The notes under the pieces: model-generated
The model's input: only the letters and a program-made list of their open reading frames with translations
What the model was told of the DNA's origin: nothing
Database searches by the model: none
Shown: in pieces, positions 10,201 through 21,805 of the stretch
Layout: the number at the start of each line of letters is the position of its first letter
Numbering within the stretch: position 1 is the stretch's first letter
Assembly (NCBI RefSeq): GCF_001641265.1
Contig: NW_020167525.1
Location: forward strand, 1,528,501-1,592,500
Reading direction: 5' to 3'
Source of the DNA: Pseudogymnoascus destructans
Lineage: Eukaryota; Ascomycota; Leotiomycetes; Thelebolales; Thelebolaceae
DNA length: 64,000 nucleotides
Translations under genes and position numbers: made by a program

Positions 10201-11928
10201 GATGAGTCTTCCACAGAAGACCTGCGACGAGTGCTCCGTCTCCGGGCTGATTGGCGTCTGTTCTTGGGCGGAGCAATGATACCGCCAATGGCAACAGTCA
10301 TGTCCATAGTCATCTCGTCATCGGATTCTTGAGGCGATGAATCGTGCACTGGTGCTGAGAGGATGTGACCAACGGCCTTCGTCATCTCCATGGTCATCTC
10401 CATGGTGCCATCTTCGTCAGGTTGCTCAGCAGGCAAAATACGGCCTACTGCCCTGGTCATATCCATTGTAATGTCCATTGACTGATCGTCATCATTGGAA
10501 AGTTGTGATTTAGGGGCTTGAAGAATACCCCCAACCGAGCGCGTCATTTCCATCGTCATGCCGTCGTCTTCATCATTCGCATCCTGTTGACGTGTGCCCG
10601 CAACAGCGAACGCTGGTGAAAACGGGTTGACGTTTTCTTGGTCTGTCTGTGACTCGAGATTTGCTGTCACGGACTTCTGTGACCAAGGCGCAAAGGAGGC
10701 GACAACGTCCTCATCCTCTTCAATTCCCAGAGGGCCATTTTTATGAAGGTCAACTCCCTGCGTACCGGCTTGTTGTGCCGCTAGCTGTAAAGCCCTTTCT
10801 AGGCGTACGCTTGACCCATCGCTTGCGAATGACTTTACAGATGCCATTGACATGTCTGTACCTTCTCCCATGTCAATCGACATTGCCGTACCATCACCGT
10901 CAGAGTCGCTATTCGAGTCTGAGGAGCCCTTCTCGTTGAAATTTTCATTTGCGTCTTCAACCACTGAGCTGCCCTCGGATGGACTGGAAGAAAAGAATTC
11001 GTCGTCAGGGTTGTTGAAGTTAAGTGGCGGTATGCCCGAGCTTCGTCTGCGTTTCTTCTGATGTAGCGCACGCTGGTCATCAGGAGTTTCCGACACTTTG
11101 TCCTCAACCTGCTCAGGAGGCGTCGACGGAGGTTCGGATGGATCAGAACCGAATGGTCCAGGCTGAGTGTGTGGCGAGCCGATTGTGCCATTGGAGGCGG
11201 AAGAGGTCCGACGCGTTGAGTTGGTTGAGTCGGAGGAAGTGGTTGAGTCCTGCATGTAGTCCACCACATCCCAGGTATGGAGAGTCGCCTCTGGAGCGAA
11301 GGACACACGGCGTGCTGCTAACGATTTGCGACGAGCATCTCGTCGAGCAGCCAAGTCTTTCTCTTTATCCTGGGCTTCATCACCGTCGCGTTTTCTGGCA
11401 GCAGCTTGTTGTTCCTCTTCTGTACGAAGCATAACCTTGTTATCTGATATAGTCGTGCTTTCCAGAAGCATAAACGGATCCGCAGTATCATCCTTCGTGG
11501 CGTCTCTCAAGAAGGTCGATTGCGCCGTCGCCTGCTGGCCTGGTTTCCTGGGGCTTGGCTTGCGAGCCGGTATCTCCTGCAGAGGAGCAATCGTGGGCTT
11601 CAGAATCGATCTTAGTGGAGGAGCAGCAATTGACTTCATAGATATTAATATGATAGTGCCAAAACGTGGTTCATGGTTTTCTCACCTTGCGCCTATTGCC
11701 AGAACTGCCCATGAGCGCATCAAGACCCCCAGGGCCTATGCTTTTGCTGCGGGACTTCTTTGCCGCTTTTCCTGCAATGGGAGCTCTCTTGTTGCTCCCC
11801 ACCATAGCTCCAATATCCGCCGTCATATTCTCCTTGTCCATTGTTGAGCTGGAGGAAGGCACATGAGCCAGGGATTTGCGCGACTTCGGCCACGAAGCCG
11901 GCAGAGTCATGTCATCTCGAGAAGACAT
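7278..11928 (-). CDS. spc7: Kinetochore scaffold Spc7 (KNL1/Spc105 family)
   Basis: Outer-kinetochore KMN-network scaffold that recruits PP1 and the Bub1-Bub3 checkpoint complex. Proposed exons on the minus strand are 11928-11686, 11633-8604 and 8555-7278, giving 1516 aa; introns of 52 and 48 bp keep phase 0, and the second has GTAAGT and CTAAC signals. Seen: SILK near residue 90 and RVSF near residue 190 (the two PP1-docking motifs), at least five degenerate MELT-type repeats (MEMT, MDMT, MEMT, MDMT, MDFT, each with a V/AxGxI tail) at about residues 445-590, a long low-complexity middle with SP/TP sites, and a C-terminal coiled coil plus RWD-like Spc7 domain in the last exon. The start could instead be the in-frame Met at 11973. 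It shares a divergent promoter with rps11. Confidence 0.93.
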
Positions 11929-12311
11929 GTCGGTATATGGCCCAGAAGCCGATTCTGCAATGCAATATCCCAATCGTGAGCTTAAGTTTGGTGTTGGGAG
12001 CTATAGGGACATTATTTACAATGGTGACGTCTGATTTGCGGGACAAGTTCGAGATGTCAACAAACACGGACACGACTCGCTTATCCACAATCAAGACCCC
12101 GATCGCGACTACCTCACGTGATATCAACAAAATTCAAACCACCATCGCGCTAACCTACTTTACTCTTAGCTCGTGTCCGAGAAAAAGTTCAGGGCATCCC
12201 AGCCCTATCTTCGCTTCCGCCTGCAAATCCGCGTTTTGAGGCAAGTGAAGTCAACGACGACGATACTTTGCACGACTTTTCGACAATCGCGACAATCCAC
12301 CAAACGCAAAA
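11929..12311. promoter_or_regulatory. Divergent promoter between spc7 and rps11
   Basis: 383 bp between the two start codons must hold both promoters and 5' leaders. It contains a CACGTG palindrome near 12113 and pyrimidine-rich tracts before the rps11 start, as is common for ribosomal protein genes. No TATA box stands out. Confidence 0.55.
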
Positions 12312-13125
12312 ATGGCCACCGAATTGACCGTCCAGTCCGAGCGCGCTTTCCAGAAGCAGCCGCATATCTTCCTTAACTCCAAGGTCAAGGCCAAGTCGGC
12401 GAGAGCTGGCAAGGGAGGACGCAGATGGTATAAGGATGTTGGTCTTGGGTTCAGAACCCCAAAGAACGCCATTGAGGGAACCTATATTGGTATGTCGACA
12501 CCGGATTCTGGGAGAATGCGAAGGGAATGCGAAATTTCTGGGAGCTCGAGGACGGGGTGGGAAGTTGGGCACTTCACTTGAAGATGGAGGAGAATGTTGA
12601 TACTCGAGCTCCTGGTGTCGCATGGCAACAAATATTGGAGTGAAACGCAAACTTAAACAGCTGCTAACATTGCGCGCCTCACAGACAAGAAGTGCCCATT
12701 CGTCGGCCAAGTCTCCATCCGTGGCCGTATCCTCACCGGAACTGTCGTCTCCACCAAGATGCACAGAACCCTCATCATCCGCCGCGAGTACCTCCACTTC
12801 GTCCCCAAGTACGCCCGTTACGAGAAGCGCCACAAGAACCTCGCTGCGCACGTTTCGCCAGCTTTCCGTGTTGAGGAGGGTGACCAGGTCACCGTCGGCC
12901 AATGCCGCCCATTGAGCAAGACTGTAAGTTTAAAACAAAACCCATCGGATAAACAGATCTATGATCTTTGGAAACGAAACGCGATTTACACCCGCGCCCT
13001 CTACTTGTCTTCAAGAGCAAGTAGCACTCTGGAACGGCCGGCTGATATGGCAATAGGTCCGATTCAATGTTCTCCGCGTTCTCCCAAGAACCGGCAAGGC
13101 CGTCAAAGCTTTCTCTAAATTCTAA
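12312..13125 (+). CDS. rps11: 40S ribosomal protein S11 (uS17)
   Basis: Small-subunit ribosomal protein uS17, binding 18S rRNA. Exons 12312-12489, 12685-12923 and 13057-13125 give 161 aa, the usual length in filamentous fungi. Intron 1 (195 bp) starts GTATGT, has CTAAC near the 3' end and interrupts a codon after its first base. Intron 2 (133 bp) starts GTAAGT and is phase 0. Seen: the eukaryotic N-terminal extension MATELTVQSERAFQKQPHI, then CPFVGQVSIRGRILTG, STKMHRTLIIRREYLHF, EGDQVTVGQCRPLSKT, and the last exon ending KAVKAFSKF. Nothing is missing. The opposite-strand open frame at 12189-12902 is a shadow. Confidence 0.97.
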
Positions 13126-13563
13126 GCGACTCTTTTCCTCGGGGTTCAGGCTGCATGGGATTGGGATGATCGGAACAAGGAGAGTGTCATCATGGGTCTT
13201 TGTTAGACTGCGATTAGCTACGAATACTCAACAATGAAACACCTTCAATTCGACTGAAGCGCCTGTGTGATATGAGTATGCGGGCTATGAAATATTTGCT
13301 GGTGCTATTAACTTGTGTCGGACAGGATACACCGACAATATTTACAGATTGGGGACTGCGGAAAAGCCGACTGCGAACTTCGAATTCGATCTCAAAGCCA
13401 ATGGCGACATCCTGCGACTTTATATTCGAAATACGCCATATTGATCGAATTACTACGACCAGTTCGAAGCAATCCGGACTGCCTTTGGACAACAGCACCA
13501 CGATGAAACCGGACATGCACCGCCACTATTTCACCATACAAAGCCCAATCCGCTTCCCAGCCA

Positions 13564-14060
13564 CTTTTTTCATTCTGTCATATCCCCGTTGGAATGATGA
13601 ACCACCATTACGTTAACCCAGCTCACTCAGATGCACAAGGTGCACTTGCTGAGAACACGTATCAACATTCTGATCAACTTTTTCTCCCCATCTCTTTCTG
13701 TTTACCTGGAGCCATAACTTTACACTAGCTACGAAATTACAACCAATTTTCGACTACAACTGACATGCTTGTTTTGTTCCTCGTGAGAGTGAAACTTGGC
13801 ATGCACCATCGATATCCTTCCTTCCGAACGCCCAACCCAACTCCACACTCCAACTTCACAATCCCCCTTTTTTATTTTGTCAAATTCCTGTTGAGATGAT
13901 GAACCACCATTACGTTAACCCAGCTCACTCAGATGCACAATTTGCAATTGCTGAGAAAACGTATCAACATTCTGATCTTCATTTACTCCTACTCCTCATT
14001 TCTTTCAGTTTTATCTCCAGCCAGAACCTTTACAATAGCTATGGAATTACAATAAATTTT
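13564..14060. repeat. Diverged tandem duplication of about 190 bp
   Basis: 13564-13750 and 13867-14060 are clearly related. They share a long block including GATGATGAACCACCATTACG and CAACATTCTGATC, and end in similar CTTTACA..TAGCTA..GAAATTACAA segments, about 303 bp apart. Neither copy has a convincing coding frame. The remainder of 13126-14142 holds the rps11 3' region and nothing else recognised. Confidence 0.75.
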
Positions 14061-14142
14061 GCTCATAAATGATTCGCCTGTTCTCATCATCGATCTAAAT
14101 ATCTAAATCTTGCTTCCGTTCATCATGGCGTCTTGAGCTTCT

Positions 14143-15420
14143 CTAAACTGTGAGTTCAAATCGTTTTCCCATATCCACTCGGGCTAGCAAATTTTCCCTT
14201 GCCTTATCCAGATCACTTCGAACCTCTTCATCCTCCATTTCGTATAAACAACCAGCCTCTTTACTTGTTGTTACTACACGTTGGCTCCGTGGCCTTCGTA
14301 CAGCATCGTAGGCTTTGAAAGCTTGCGTAATATCAGCCGCAGAGTGGACTTGACCAAATAAGTGTGATAAAATAAAGGCATCTTCAATAGCCTGACCTGC
14401 GCCAGCTTCTTCATGGGGCGTCGAAGCTTGTGCCGCATCTCCAAGAAGACATAGCCTGCCTTTGTAGTATGTTGGCGCCGGTGGGTGTCTAAACAAGGCC
14501 CAAACGTCGAACTTTTCCATAAGCTGTGTATATCTATTAGCTGAAGTATCATTTTTTTTGGTTGAGTATTGGGGTCCAACTTACAGACATAATGCTCGTA
14601 ACATTGTCTCCCCAACCCGCGAAATCCTTTACCATGTCTTCTTGGATGCCAGAACCCATTTTTAATCCTCCCACTTCCCGTCGGGCTTAGTTCTGAAAGC
14701 AACTACATTCCTAGTCTTTCCCTTCCCAATAGGGAAGATAAATACATGTCCATGTTCGCCCATGTACATCTGCGAGTTTTTCGCCAGTTCATCTCCTAAG
14801 GCATCCACTGCTAAGGCATCCACTGCGCATCGGTATTAGACGTCTGTATGCGTATTTTCCAGAGAACACTGCATGTGCAGCCTCGTGATATTTGCCCAGT
14901 AATATCTCACGCGTCCGTGATTTGATACCGTCACATCCGATCACAGCGTCTGCTTCTGCAGTTGTCCCGTCCTCGAAGGTCATTACCATCTTGTCTCCAC
15001 TCTCCTCGATGTTCTTCAGCCTCTTTCCAAACTCGGGCACTTCATCAGGGATAAGCTTCACGAGCTCGTTCAGAAAATGCGCTCTGTGAGTGCCTCTCGT
15101 CTTTACATCGGCAACATGTGTATTGGCGGCTGCAAGTACACCCCCTCGCGTGCCCTTCTCCTGCACAGTTCTGAAATCAACCACGTATCCTTCTTCTCTG
15201 GCCAGCCATTGGTGGTCGCACAATTTGCAAACCCTTTGGCGATTTTCGGGGCGGGTCAATGATCTCCATTGCTCGAATGGTGTTGGGCCCAAAAGGGACG
15301 CCGGCACCGACTTCTGGGAATGCTGAGGCTGCTCGTATAATTTGCAGGAGACGTTCTGGCGAAGAAGGCTCCGATACCCCCGCCACAAACAGCAACATGG
15401 AAGTCCTTTCGTTGGACCAT
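14143..15420 (-). pseudogene. FAD-dependent monooxygenase (salicylate-hydroxylase type), multiply frameshifted
   Basis: Remnant of a group A flavin monooxygenase. From the ATG at 15420 the family blocks appear in order but in changing frames: the dinucleotide-binding HVAVCGGGIGA, then SLLRQNVSCKLYEQ, then FPEVGAGVPFGPNTIRAM, then DAVIGCDGIKSRTRE (DG motif), then MYMGEHGHVFIFPIGKGKTR, and finally the FAD-binding GRLCLLGDAAQASTPHEEAG (GD motif). Frames switch at least four times before the last exon, and the GT..AG intron at about 14522-14583 separates that exon. A 15-bp in-frame duplication (near 14803-14832) adds five residues. Too many breaks for a working gene. Confidence 0.85.
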
Positions 15421-16021
15421 GATGTCTTCGTGTGTAAACAAAGTCTCGAGATGATGATTCTTACAAAGGGAGTGTGAAGAGTGCCACAAACGTAGGTACA
15501 ATGAAGAATTCTCGAGACAACGAGACTGACAATATTATATATTTATCAGAGCGGCAGAGCGGCAGAAGCTTTGCGGGGATATTTACCCCCATCACTTACG
15601 CACATCTATTCGCCGATGCGAAAGCTCTCCACACCCCACAAGACACAGCTCTGACATAGAAATGCTTGAGCGGGGTTGTAGCATCAACTGGCACTACACC
15701 CCAGATGATGTTTTACTGCACGAGATACTGTATGGTAGTAGTTCTCGGGTCGGCCCACTTGCCTGTTAACATCCGATCCGACATCCTGGCCGTGATCGTT
15801 GGTTTCTGAACCAACTCACAGTGGTCTGGTTGACTAAATCATTCCGCTCATATGCAAATGAAACAAGACGGCACATTACTCTCTACTGAGCATGCACTTG
15901 GGATGACGGCGACGGTTTCTCGGTTGGAACCCTATTGATAGGAATAAGATAGTCCTAATCGTTGGTTTCCAAACCACCGCCTGGAGGCGGTTGGCGAAAG
16001 CGATCCTTGCTCTCTCGGCAA
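15421..16021. other. Intergenic between the monooxygenase remnant and the pogo-like element
   Basis: No gene recognised. Contains two related short palindromic motifs, CGTTGGTTTCTGAACCAAC (about 15799) and CGTTGGTTTCCAAACCACC (about 15960), followed by the inverted CCGCC-TGGA-GGCGG. These could be dyad binding sites, but no gene start is near enough to argue it. Confidence 0.4.
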
Positions 16022-18040
16022 ACGCGAACGCGTCCAATGCGACATCAGGACAACGCGACTATCTGGACAACGAACAGCAATGAACGTAGATATAATTGAT
16101 TAATTAAATAGGTTAGGATCTATATTGTCGGGCAGTGATTCATTATCACTTACACTGTCACTTGCACTGTGGATCATGTCGTAGTCAAGGTCTGCAAAGT
16201 CAACAAAACCACTTTCTTCAGCGGCCAATTGCCGGTGCAACTGCTCCTCCTTCTCCTCCACTTCCTTCTGTCTCCTACGCTCAATATCAGGGTCTATGAT
16301 TACTCCCTTGGTAGCTCGGTGTCTGGGTTACTCCTTTGGAATTCAAGTAATTCCCTTTTCCGTACCCGTTCCGCTCTCCGTGCATCAATGCCAGCACGGA
16401 GCTGCAGCTTATACTCAAGGTTAACCATGCGCTTTCTCTCTCTCCTCTCTCTTGCTTCTTCTCTCTCTTGCTCCTTTACTATCTTCGTATGAATCTTCTT
16501 CCGTGGTTCAACTGTAACAGCTCCACCCTTTTGAATAGATTTTCTGCTTCTAACTTTCCGTTGTCTTTGCTCAGACATAATAGTAGTAATTTGCATAAGC
16601 TCTGAGGTAACCAAAGTACTTTCTGTTAACTGTACTTGAATCTCTGTATAAGAAGATGTCCACTTTTGCTGTGATGGTGAACTAAGAATCTCTTCAAATC
16701 TTTGCCTCCAATCTGAAAGATCTTGACTTGCTTGGATTGCTTGCCTTGGTGTTACTAAAAGTGCTGGTTTTGCGTATATTGCCACTTTCTTTTCTATCTT
16801 CTCGTAGTTTGGTGGCCAAATACCAGAGTCTCTAAACGCTTTCATACAGTTTCCCTTTGTAAACGTTTGTGTTCGGATTGTAGGTAAGTCTCGGAAGAAT
16901 GAAATAACATTATAGTCAACATCAAAATTCCGAATTGCTTGTTGAATAGCACGGCGGTGCCAATGCTTATACAGTGCAAATACTGTAACATCAAGAGGTT
17001 GTAGTATATGTGTAAGGTGAGAAGGGAATACATGTAAATGTATGTTGTTTCGATGTGCAAGTATTATAAATTCTGGAACTTCATGAGAAATGTGAGAGTC
17101 CATTATAAGCACCTTCGTCTTTGTAGAGGGTGCAGAATGTTGAATAAAATGCTGTAGATATTCCATTGCGAGCTCAGAGTTTGTATATCCTGAATCTGAT
17201 ACTGCAACTATCTCATCACCGTGTAGATTATCATGGTACCAATTTTCCATATGAAGCTTTCCTTGAATTATTAGGAACGGTGGAAGTACAATGCCAGCAG
17301 CTGAAATTGTCTCTATTACTGTGAGACTTTGACGATTCTCTGGAGCTTGTATATAAAGCTATACAAATTAGAATAATATAATGTAAGATGAGTACATATA
17401 ACATACCTCCTTTACTGCTGTTGGCACTAACACATGTTCACCGGTGCTCATTCCCACTCGGAACCCAACTTCATCAAAGTTGTAGATGTTAGCTGCAGTA
17501 ACATCTAATTGATTACACACATCTTTGAATCATTCTTTGATAGCTGATACATCATGAGAAGCAACACGTGCTGCTTCAATTGGCCGGGTTTTAATGGTGT
17601 GGAAAGTCTCATGTTGAGTCTTAATCCAAGTCTGGAACCACCGTTGAGATGGTGGTGGATGCGTCGGGATTTCAGCTGCTAGTAGTTGGCAGATAGCATT
17701 AAACACCATTGGCTTCGTTGCACCATACCCATTTTCATATGACCGTTGAATGTATCTTTGTATAGCTATAACTTGTATATCTGAAAGTATTCTGTTGTTA
17801 CCTCCGCGAGGCTTTGGTGGTTGGCGTTGCGCCATGCGTCGCATACGGAGTGTGGTTGGGAGTACATGGTAGATTCTAGCTGCTGCGGCGATAGTCTCCA
17901 TTGGGTTCTGATTTAGGAAATCAATTGCTTTTTGAATAGCTTCGTTTCTAGCTATATCAATTGACATGATTGTAACTTTACGTGTCAATTGTTGTCCAGA
18001 TAGTCGCGTTGTCCTGATGTCGCATTGGACGCGCTCGCGT
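16022..18040 (-). mobile_element. pogo-like DNA transposon with 50-bp inverted repeats
   Basis: Terminal inverted repeats 16022-16071 and 17991-18040 are 50 bp long and differ at one position by eye. Both start ACGCGA and read inward through GTCCAATGCGACATCAGGAC. The element is 2019 bp with one transposase gene. The flanks do not show the TA duplication expected for the Tc1/mariner-pogo group; only CAA is common to both sides. The right end abuts an LTR-A fragment at 18044. Confidence 0.8.
16300..17988 (-). pseudogene. pogo-family (DDE_1) transposase with one nonsense codon
   Basis: Begins at 17988 with a helix-turn-helix/CENP-B-like N-terminus (AIDFLNQNPMETIAAAARIY, then a second HTH around WFQTWIKTQHETF). 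An in-frame TGA follows SAIKE at about 17528. The same frame then continues through NFDEVGFRVGM (first catalytic D), a likely 50-bp GTATGT..TAG intron near 17358-17406, KVLIMDSHISHEV (second D) and LTHILQPLDVTVF (third D), and ends in a K/R/E-rich coiled tail at 16300. All three catalytic aspartates are present. The stop sits where a Trp or Arg codon would be one transition away. Ancestral length is about 545 aa. Confidence 0.82.
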
Positions 18041-18043
18041 CAA

Positions 18044-18673
18044 GGTCAGAGTACCCCTATAGACAAATTATGTCATAACTTAACCAATCTTGTGGGTAAC
18101 TAAGGAGCGATGACGTGTAATGAATCATAGATGGTTGTAGAAGCTTTTGGAGCTATCGTTCATGTTCCTAGACCTCTAGTTGATAGAGATATGTCATGTG
18201 TAGTATTAGCCCAGTAACTAAGGAGTGATGTCATGTAATGAATCATAGAGGGTTGTAGAGATATGCTATGTGGTAATATCGGCCCAGTAACTAAGGAGCG
18301 ATGACGTGTAATGAATCATAGATGGTTGTAGCAATCATTGAGTAGTATTGCTCTTGTTGTTGGTGTGATAAGCCAAAATATGTATAGTGACTTGTAGGTT
18401 TGAGGAGGAGATTTCCAAGTTTGCTCTTGAGTTTGATAGCAAACTGAGTGCAACGAATGTCAGTATGACAATGTGGTCATATCGGCCCAGTAACTAAGGA
18501 GCAATGACATGTAATGAATCATAGAGGGTTGTAGCAATCGTTGAGTAGTATTGCTCTTGTTGTTGGTGTGACAAGCCAAAATATGTATAGTGACTTGTAG
18601 GTTTGAGGAGGAGATTTCTAAGTTTGCTCTTGAGTTTGATAGCAAACTGAGTGCAACGAATTTCAGTATGACA
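18044..18673 (-). mobile_element. LTR-A fragment with internal tandem duplication
   Basis: Minus-strand copy of the LTR-A family, 5' end at 18673 (TGTCATACTGAAATTCG), truncated at 18044 against the pogo-like element. The terminal 190 bp are present twice in tandem: one copy ends at 18471 and the other at 18673, each finishing in the LTR end. Also contains repeated AACTAAGGAGCGATGACGTG blocks that are normal internal repeats of this LTR. Confidence 0.75.
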
Positions 18674-18860
18674 AGGCATTGGGTCCCATGGAGTCGATGA
18701 CATGTTGGGTGAAATTGGGATTGAAGCGCGGGGTATCAGATGCTGGTTTGGTACTCGTGATGGCTACAAACTGTGGAAGCAGTCCTGATAATGTTTCCTA
18801 GATATTGCCCGTGTATGGATGGAAGAGTAGCTCTTGCAGCGAAATGCGAGTTGTTTAAAG

Positions 18861-19769
18861 TGTCATACTGACATTCGTTGCACTCAGTTTGCTATCAAAC
18901 TCAAGAGCAAACTTGGAAATCTCCTCCTCAAACCTACAAGTCACTATACATATTTTGGCTTATCACACCAACAACAAGAGCAATACTACTCAATGATTGC
19001 TACAACCATCTATGATTCATTACACGTCATCGCTCCTTAGTTACTGGGCCGATATTACCACATAGCATATCTCTACAACCCTCTATGATTCATTACATGA
19101 CATCACTCATACTACCACATGACATATCTCTACCAACTAGAGGCCTAGGAGCATGAACGATAGCTCTAAAAGCTCCTACGAACCTCTATGATTCATTACA
19201 TGTCATCGCTCTTTAGTTACCCACAAGATTGGTTAAGTTATGACATAATTTGTCTATGACATAATTTGTCTATAGGGGTACTCTGACCTTGGACCTCCTT
19301 TTACTTCCTATAGGCTACGAACCTAAGAGATGGTTCTATGGGATTCTCTTACGTCGACTACAGTTACCAAGCCTGGTAATCATGGAAAGTCTTGGAAAAT
19401 GAGAGAACTACACTCCTTTAGCATAAATAGGATTGCCCTTTCCTTAAGAAAGGGCAAGCAGACAATACAGTAAATCGACTATCACATACTTCCACGTCTT
19501 TTCCACGCTTCCAAGCATTCATCTTGTTACTCCTTGTTTCTGAAAAGTCAGTGAGGTGTTAACCTCTGACTTACCCCTGAGTTCCCAGACTCAACATTTG
19601 TTGCAACTTGTCTGAACCACTTCACTACATCACACACCTGATTGCTGCGTTGTGGAATAGTCTAAGCTACGACCCTTTGGCTCTGTTTTCTAAGACAGTG
19701 TGTTGTCTTAGTAAATTCATCCCTTCCTTGGGTGGCTAGATTCTCACATCTGGTGCACCCACCATTACA
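18861..19769 (+). mobile_element. Solo LTR, LTR-A family, 5-bp duplication TAAAG
   Basis: 909 bp, starting TGTCATACTGACATTCG and ending GGTGCACCCACCATTACA (TG..CA ends), flanked by TAAAG on both sides (18856-18860 and 19770-19774). It belongs to the family whose LTR remnants surround Gypsy-A coding sequence at 38-44 kb. A solo LTR arises by recombination between the two LTRs of a full element. Contains the palindromic CCTTTCCTTAAGAAAGG segment seen in every copy. Confidence 0.9.
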
Positions 19770-19774
19770 TAAAG

Positions 19775-20497
19775 TTGCCCGCAAAAGTTTGTATACCAGG
19801 GCGTTTGAGATAACAAGTTCAAAACGATGTAGGAATATCGTGTTTTCTTGTTGTTCCATAGCAGGTAGTGGCGGGATCCAGTAGTCAGCTTACTTGTACT
19901 GTATGGACTAAAACTAAAGCGCTGTACACCCACCAATAGTACGAGAAGCCGGACTCGGCTTTTCGTATTATTGGTTCTTATATCTGGTGCTTCAAAAGCC
20001 ACTGGAAACACCCCCAACTACACATGCCCGACACTATCCGCTCCCTCATGCGCCAGTTTCTCCATCTGAAACTGTGGCTTTCAATGGTCAAATAGAGAAA
20101 AATACGTAAACTTTGCCTACAAGGCTGGAAGGTGAAGGAATGGCACGACAGGCACAAGGAAGGCTTGTTGGTGGTGAGGAGCATCTTTGTAAATGACTAC
20201 AATTCCAGGCAAAAAAAGTCCCAAGTTAAGAGAACAGACCATGATGATAATTATATGCTAATAACAACCACAGACCTTCTAAGCTAATTACCATGATCCG
20301 AACTATAGTTAAACATGAATGGGGACTAGAAGGCGATGCGCAACTGGCAAGGAATCCCTAAGGTAGACGGAGGATAATGTATAACATGAATACGAGACGC
20401 TCAAAGTGAAGCGTTCAATCTTTATCAATTAAAAAGCTTAGCCATTGACTGATCTTGCATTAATGGTGATAGTTGTATATTTTTGGGTGAAGTTAGA
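19775..20497. other. No recognised gene
   Basis: The sequence interrupted by the solo LTR continues here. An open frame across the pre-insertion site (…AAKCELFKVARKSLYTRAFE…) looks weakly coding but matches no family I know. The rest, to 20497, shows nothing. Confidence 0.35.
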
Positions 20498-21805
20498 CTA
20501 TGTAAAAATGTAGAGCAAGGGCAACGAACCCAAGTAAGCCCATGTAGCGTTACGTTTAGCTATAGTCAATATAGACACCGTGTGTAACGATGTACGGTTA
20601 CGCTCGCACTACATCCCACTGAGCCAAAAAGACTACAGTATTCCGGCTCACCCGGAATACGCGTAACACGCTTTATATACCACATGTACTGTAACGCCGG
20701 CACCCGTTACACCATGACTAGTAGCAGTGCCGGAATAGATGTGATGTCTCCGTCTTCAAACCCCGATACTGGGTCGTTCAGATGCGTTGCATTTACGTAA
20801 AACACCTCAGCTCTACTACCGCCATCGAGCCGCTCAAGTATTTGGCATTCACGGAGACTAGATATATCAGACCTCATCATCAGTTGCAGGCTAACTGCAA
20901 AAACGAGATTCAGAATCGATAAGCGTGTTACTTAGTCTGTAGCGGATTGTATATCGATTGAACCTCCTGAGTGAATGGCTCTCGATCCAATATGGGAATT
21001 GTCCCCACAGTCTGCAGGGGGCATAGGTGGCGGCGTTCCAGGAGGGAAGTTGAAGGTCACGTTAGAGAAAAAAGATTTAAGTAGAAAATCAGCCGCCTCC
21101 TTATCAGGCAGGACATAGGTTGGCGTCAACCCCGTTGAAATCGACTCCTCAACAACTTTGCCTTTATGTCCATCGTTTGTGACGTTGCACGGTCCTATCG
21201 TTCTCCACGAGTCTTCGTATTGTATCGAGATACGACTTGCCGAATTACCCAAATATACTACACAAACATTAGAAGTATTCCTCACGTCTCACTGGATGAA
21301 ACTTACCCACGTAACCTGCCTTTACCATCCTGCAGCATCCGCAGCTGCTCTCGGAGGCTCTGTCCACTGACGTACTCCCCATGACGTCCCCTGTTGCCGC
21401 TGGTGCTTCGTTCATGGGGGGAAACATCTTTGAAGACGTAACCTGGCTCTCTGTGCGTATGTAGCGCTCATTTCGAAATGGAGGCGTCCTTGGGGGTAGA
21501 TTTGAGCCTCTGATTTGCGGCAACGGCAGTCATGGGGAGGCGAGAGGATGAAGGTGCCCCTGGGCCTGGGTGGATTGAAGATTGCGCCCAGGCCACTGCA
21601 CTGCATCATCAAACCGTCTTAGCGTCATGTATATATGTATTTCTACCACGAGAAATACGAATCGTCAGAAAGCGTAGTCTCGGGGGCTCCAACCATTTAT
21701 CCATGCATACATACATACCTTGAGCTTCTTCTCCTGGCACGTGAGACAGGCCTTTTTGGTGCGCCGTCGAGGCCCTGCATCACTGGATCTCGGCTCCCCG
21801 GCCAT
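20498..21805 (-). pseudogene. Zn2Cys6 fungal transcription factor, degraded
   Basis: Starts at 21805 with MAGEPRSSDAGPRRRTKKAC and the first half of a zinc cluster (CLTCQEKKLK), followed by a GTATGT donor where such genes usually have an intron. Downstream pieces in changing frames look like the linker and the start of the fungal-specific factor domain: SPHERSTSGNRGRHGEYVSG, YLGNSASRISIQYE, VLPDKEAADFLLKSFFSNV, LSILNLVFAVSLQLM and KRNATWAYLG. In-frame stops, a frame change and an LTR-like insertion at 20583-20711 show it is dead. The C-terminal two thirds are missing after 20498. Confidence 0.7.
20583..20711. mobile_element. Small LTR-like insertion (129 bp)
   Basis: Begins TGTAACGATG and ends CCCGTTACA (inverted TGTAAC/GTTACA ends). 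It is flanked by CCGTG (20578-20582) and CCATG (20712-20716), a 5-bp duplication with one mismatch. A TATATACC box lies inside. Removing it and one duplicate restores a continuous regulator-like frame on the minus strand, which supports these limits. Could be a solo LTR of a very small retrotransposon (TRIM) or a MITE. Confidence 0.55.

Noticed and set aside
12189..12902. 237-codon minus-strand frame over rps11
   Set aside because: Overlaps the conserved rps11 exons in antisense and runs through its intron; no family resemblance.
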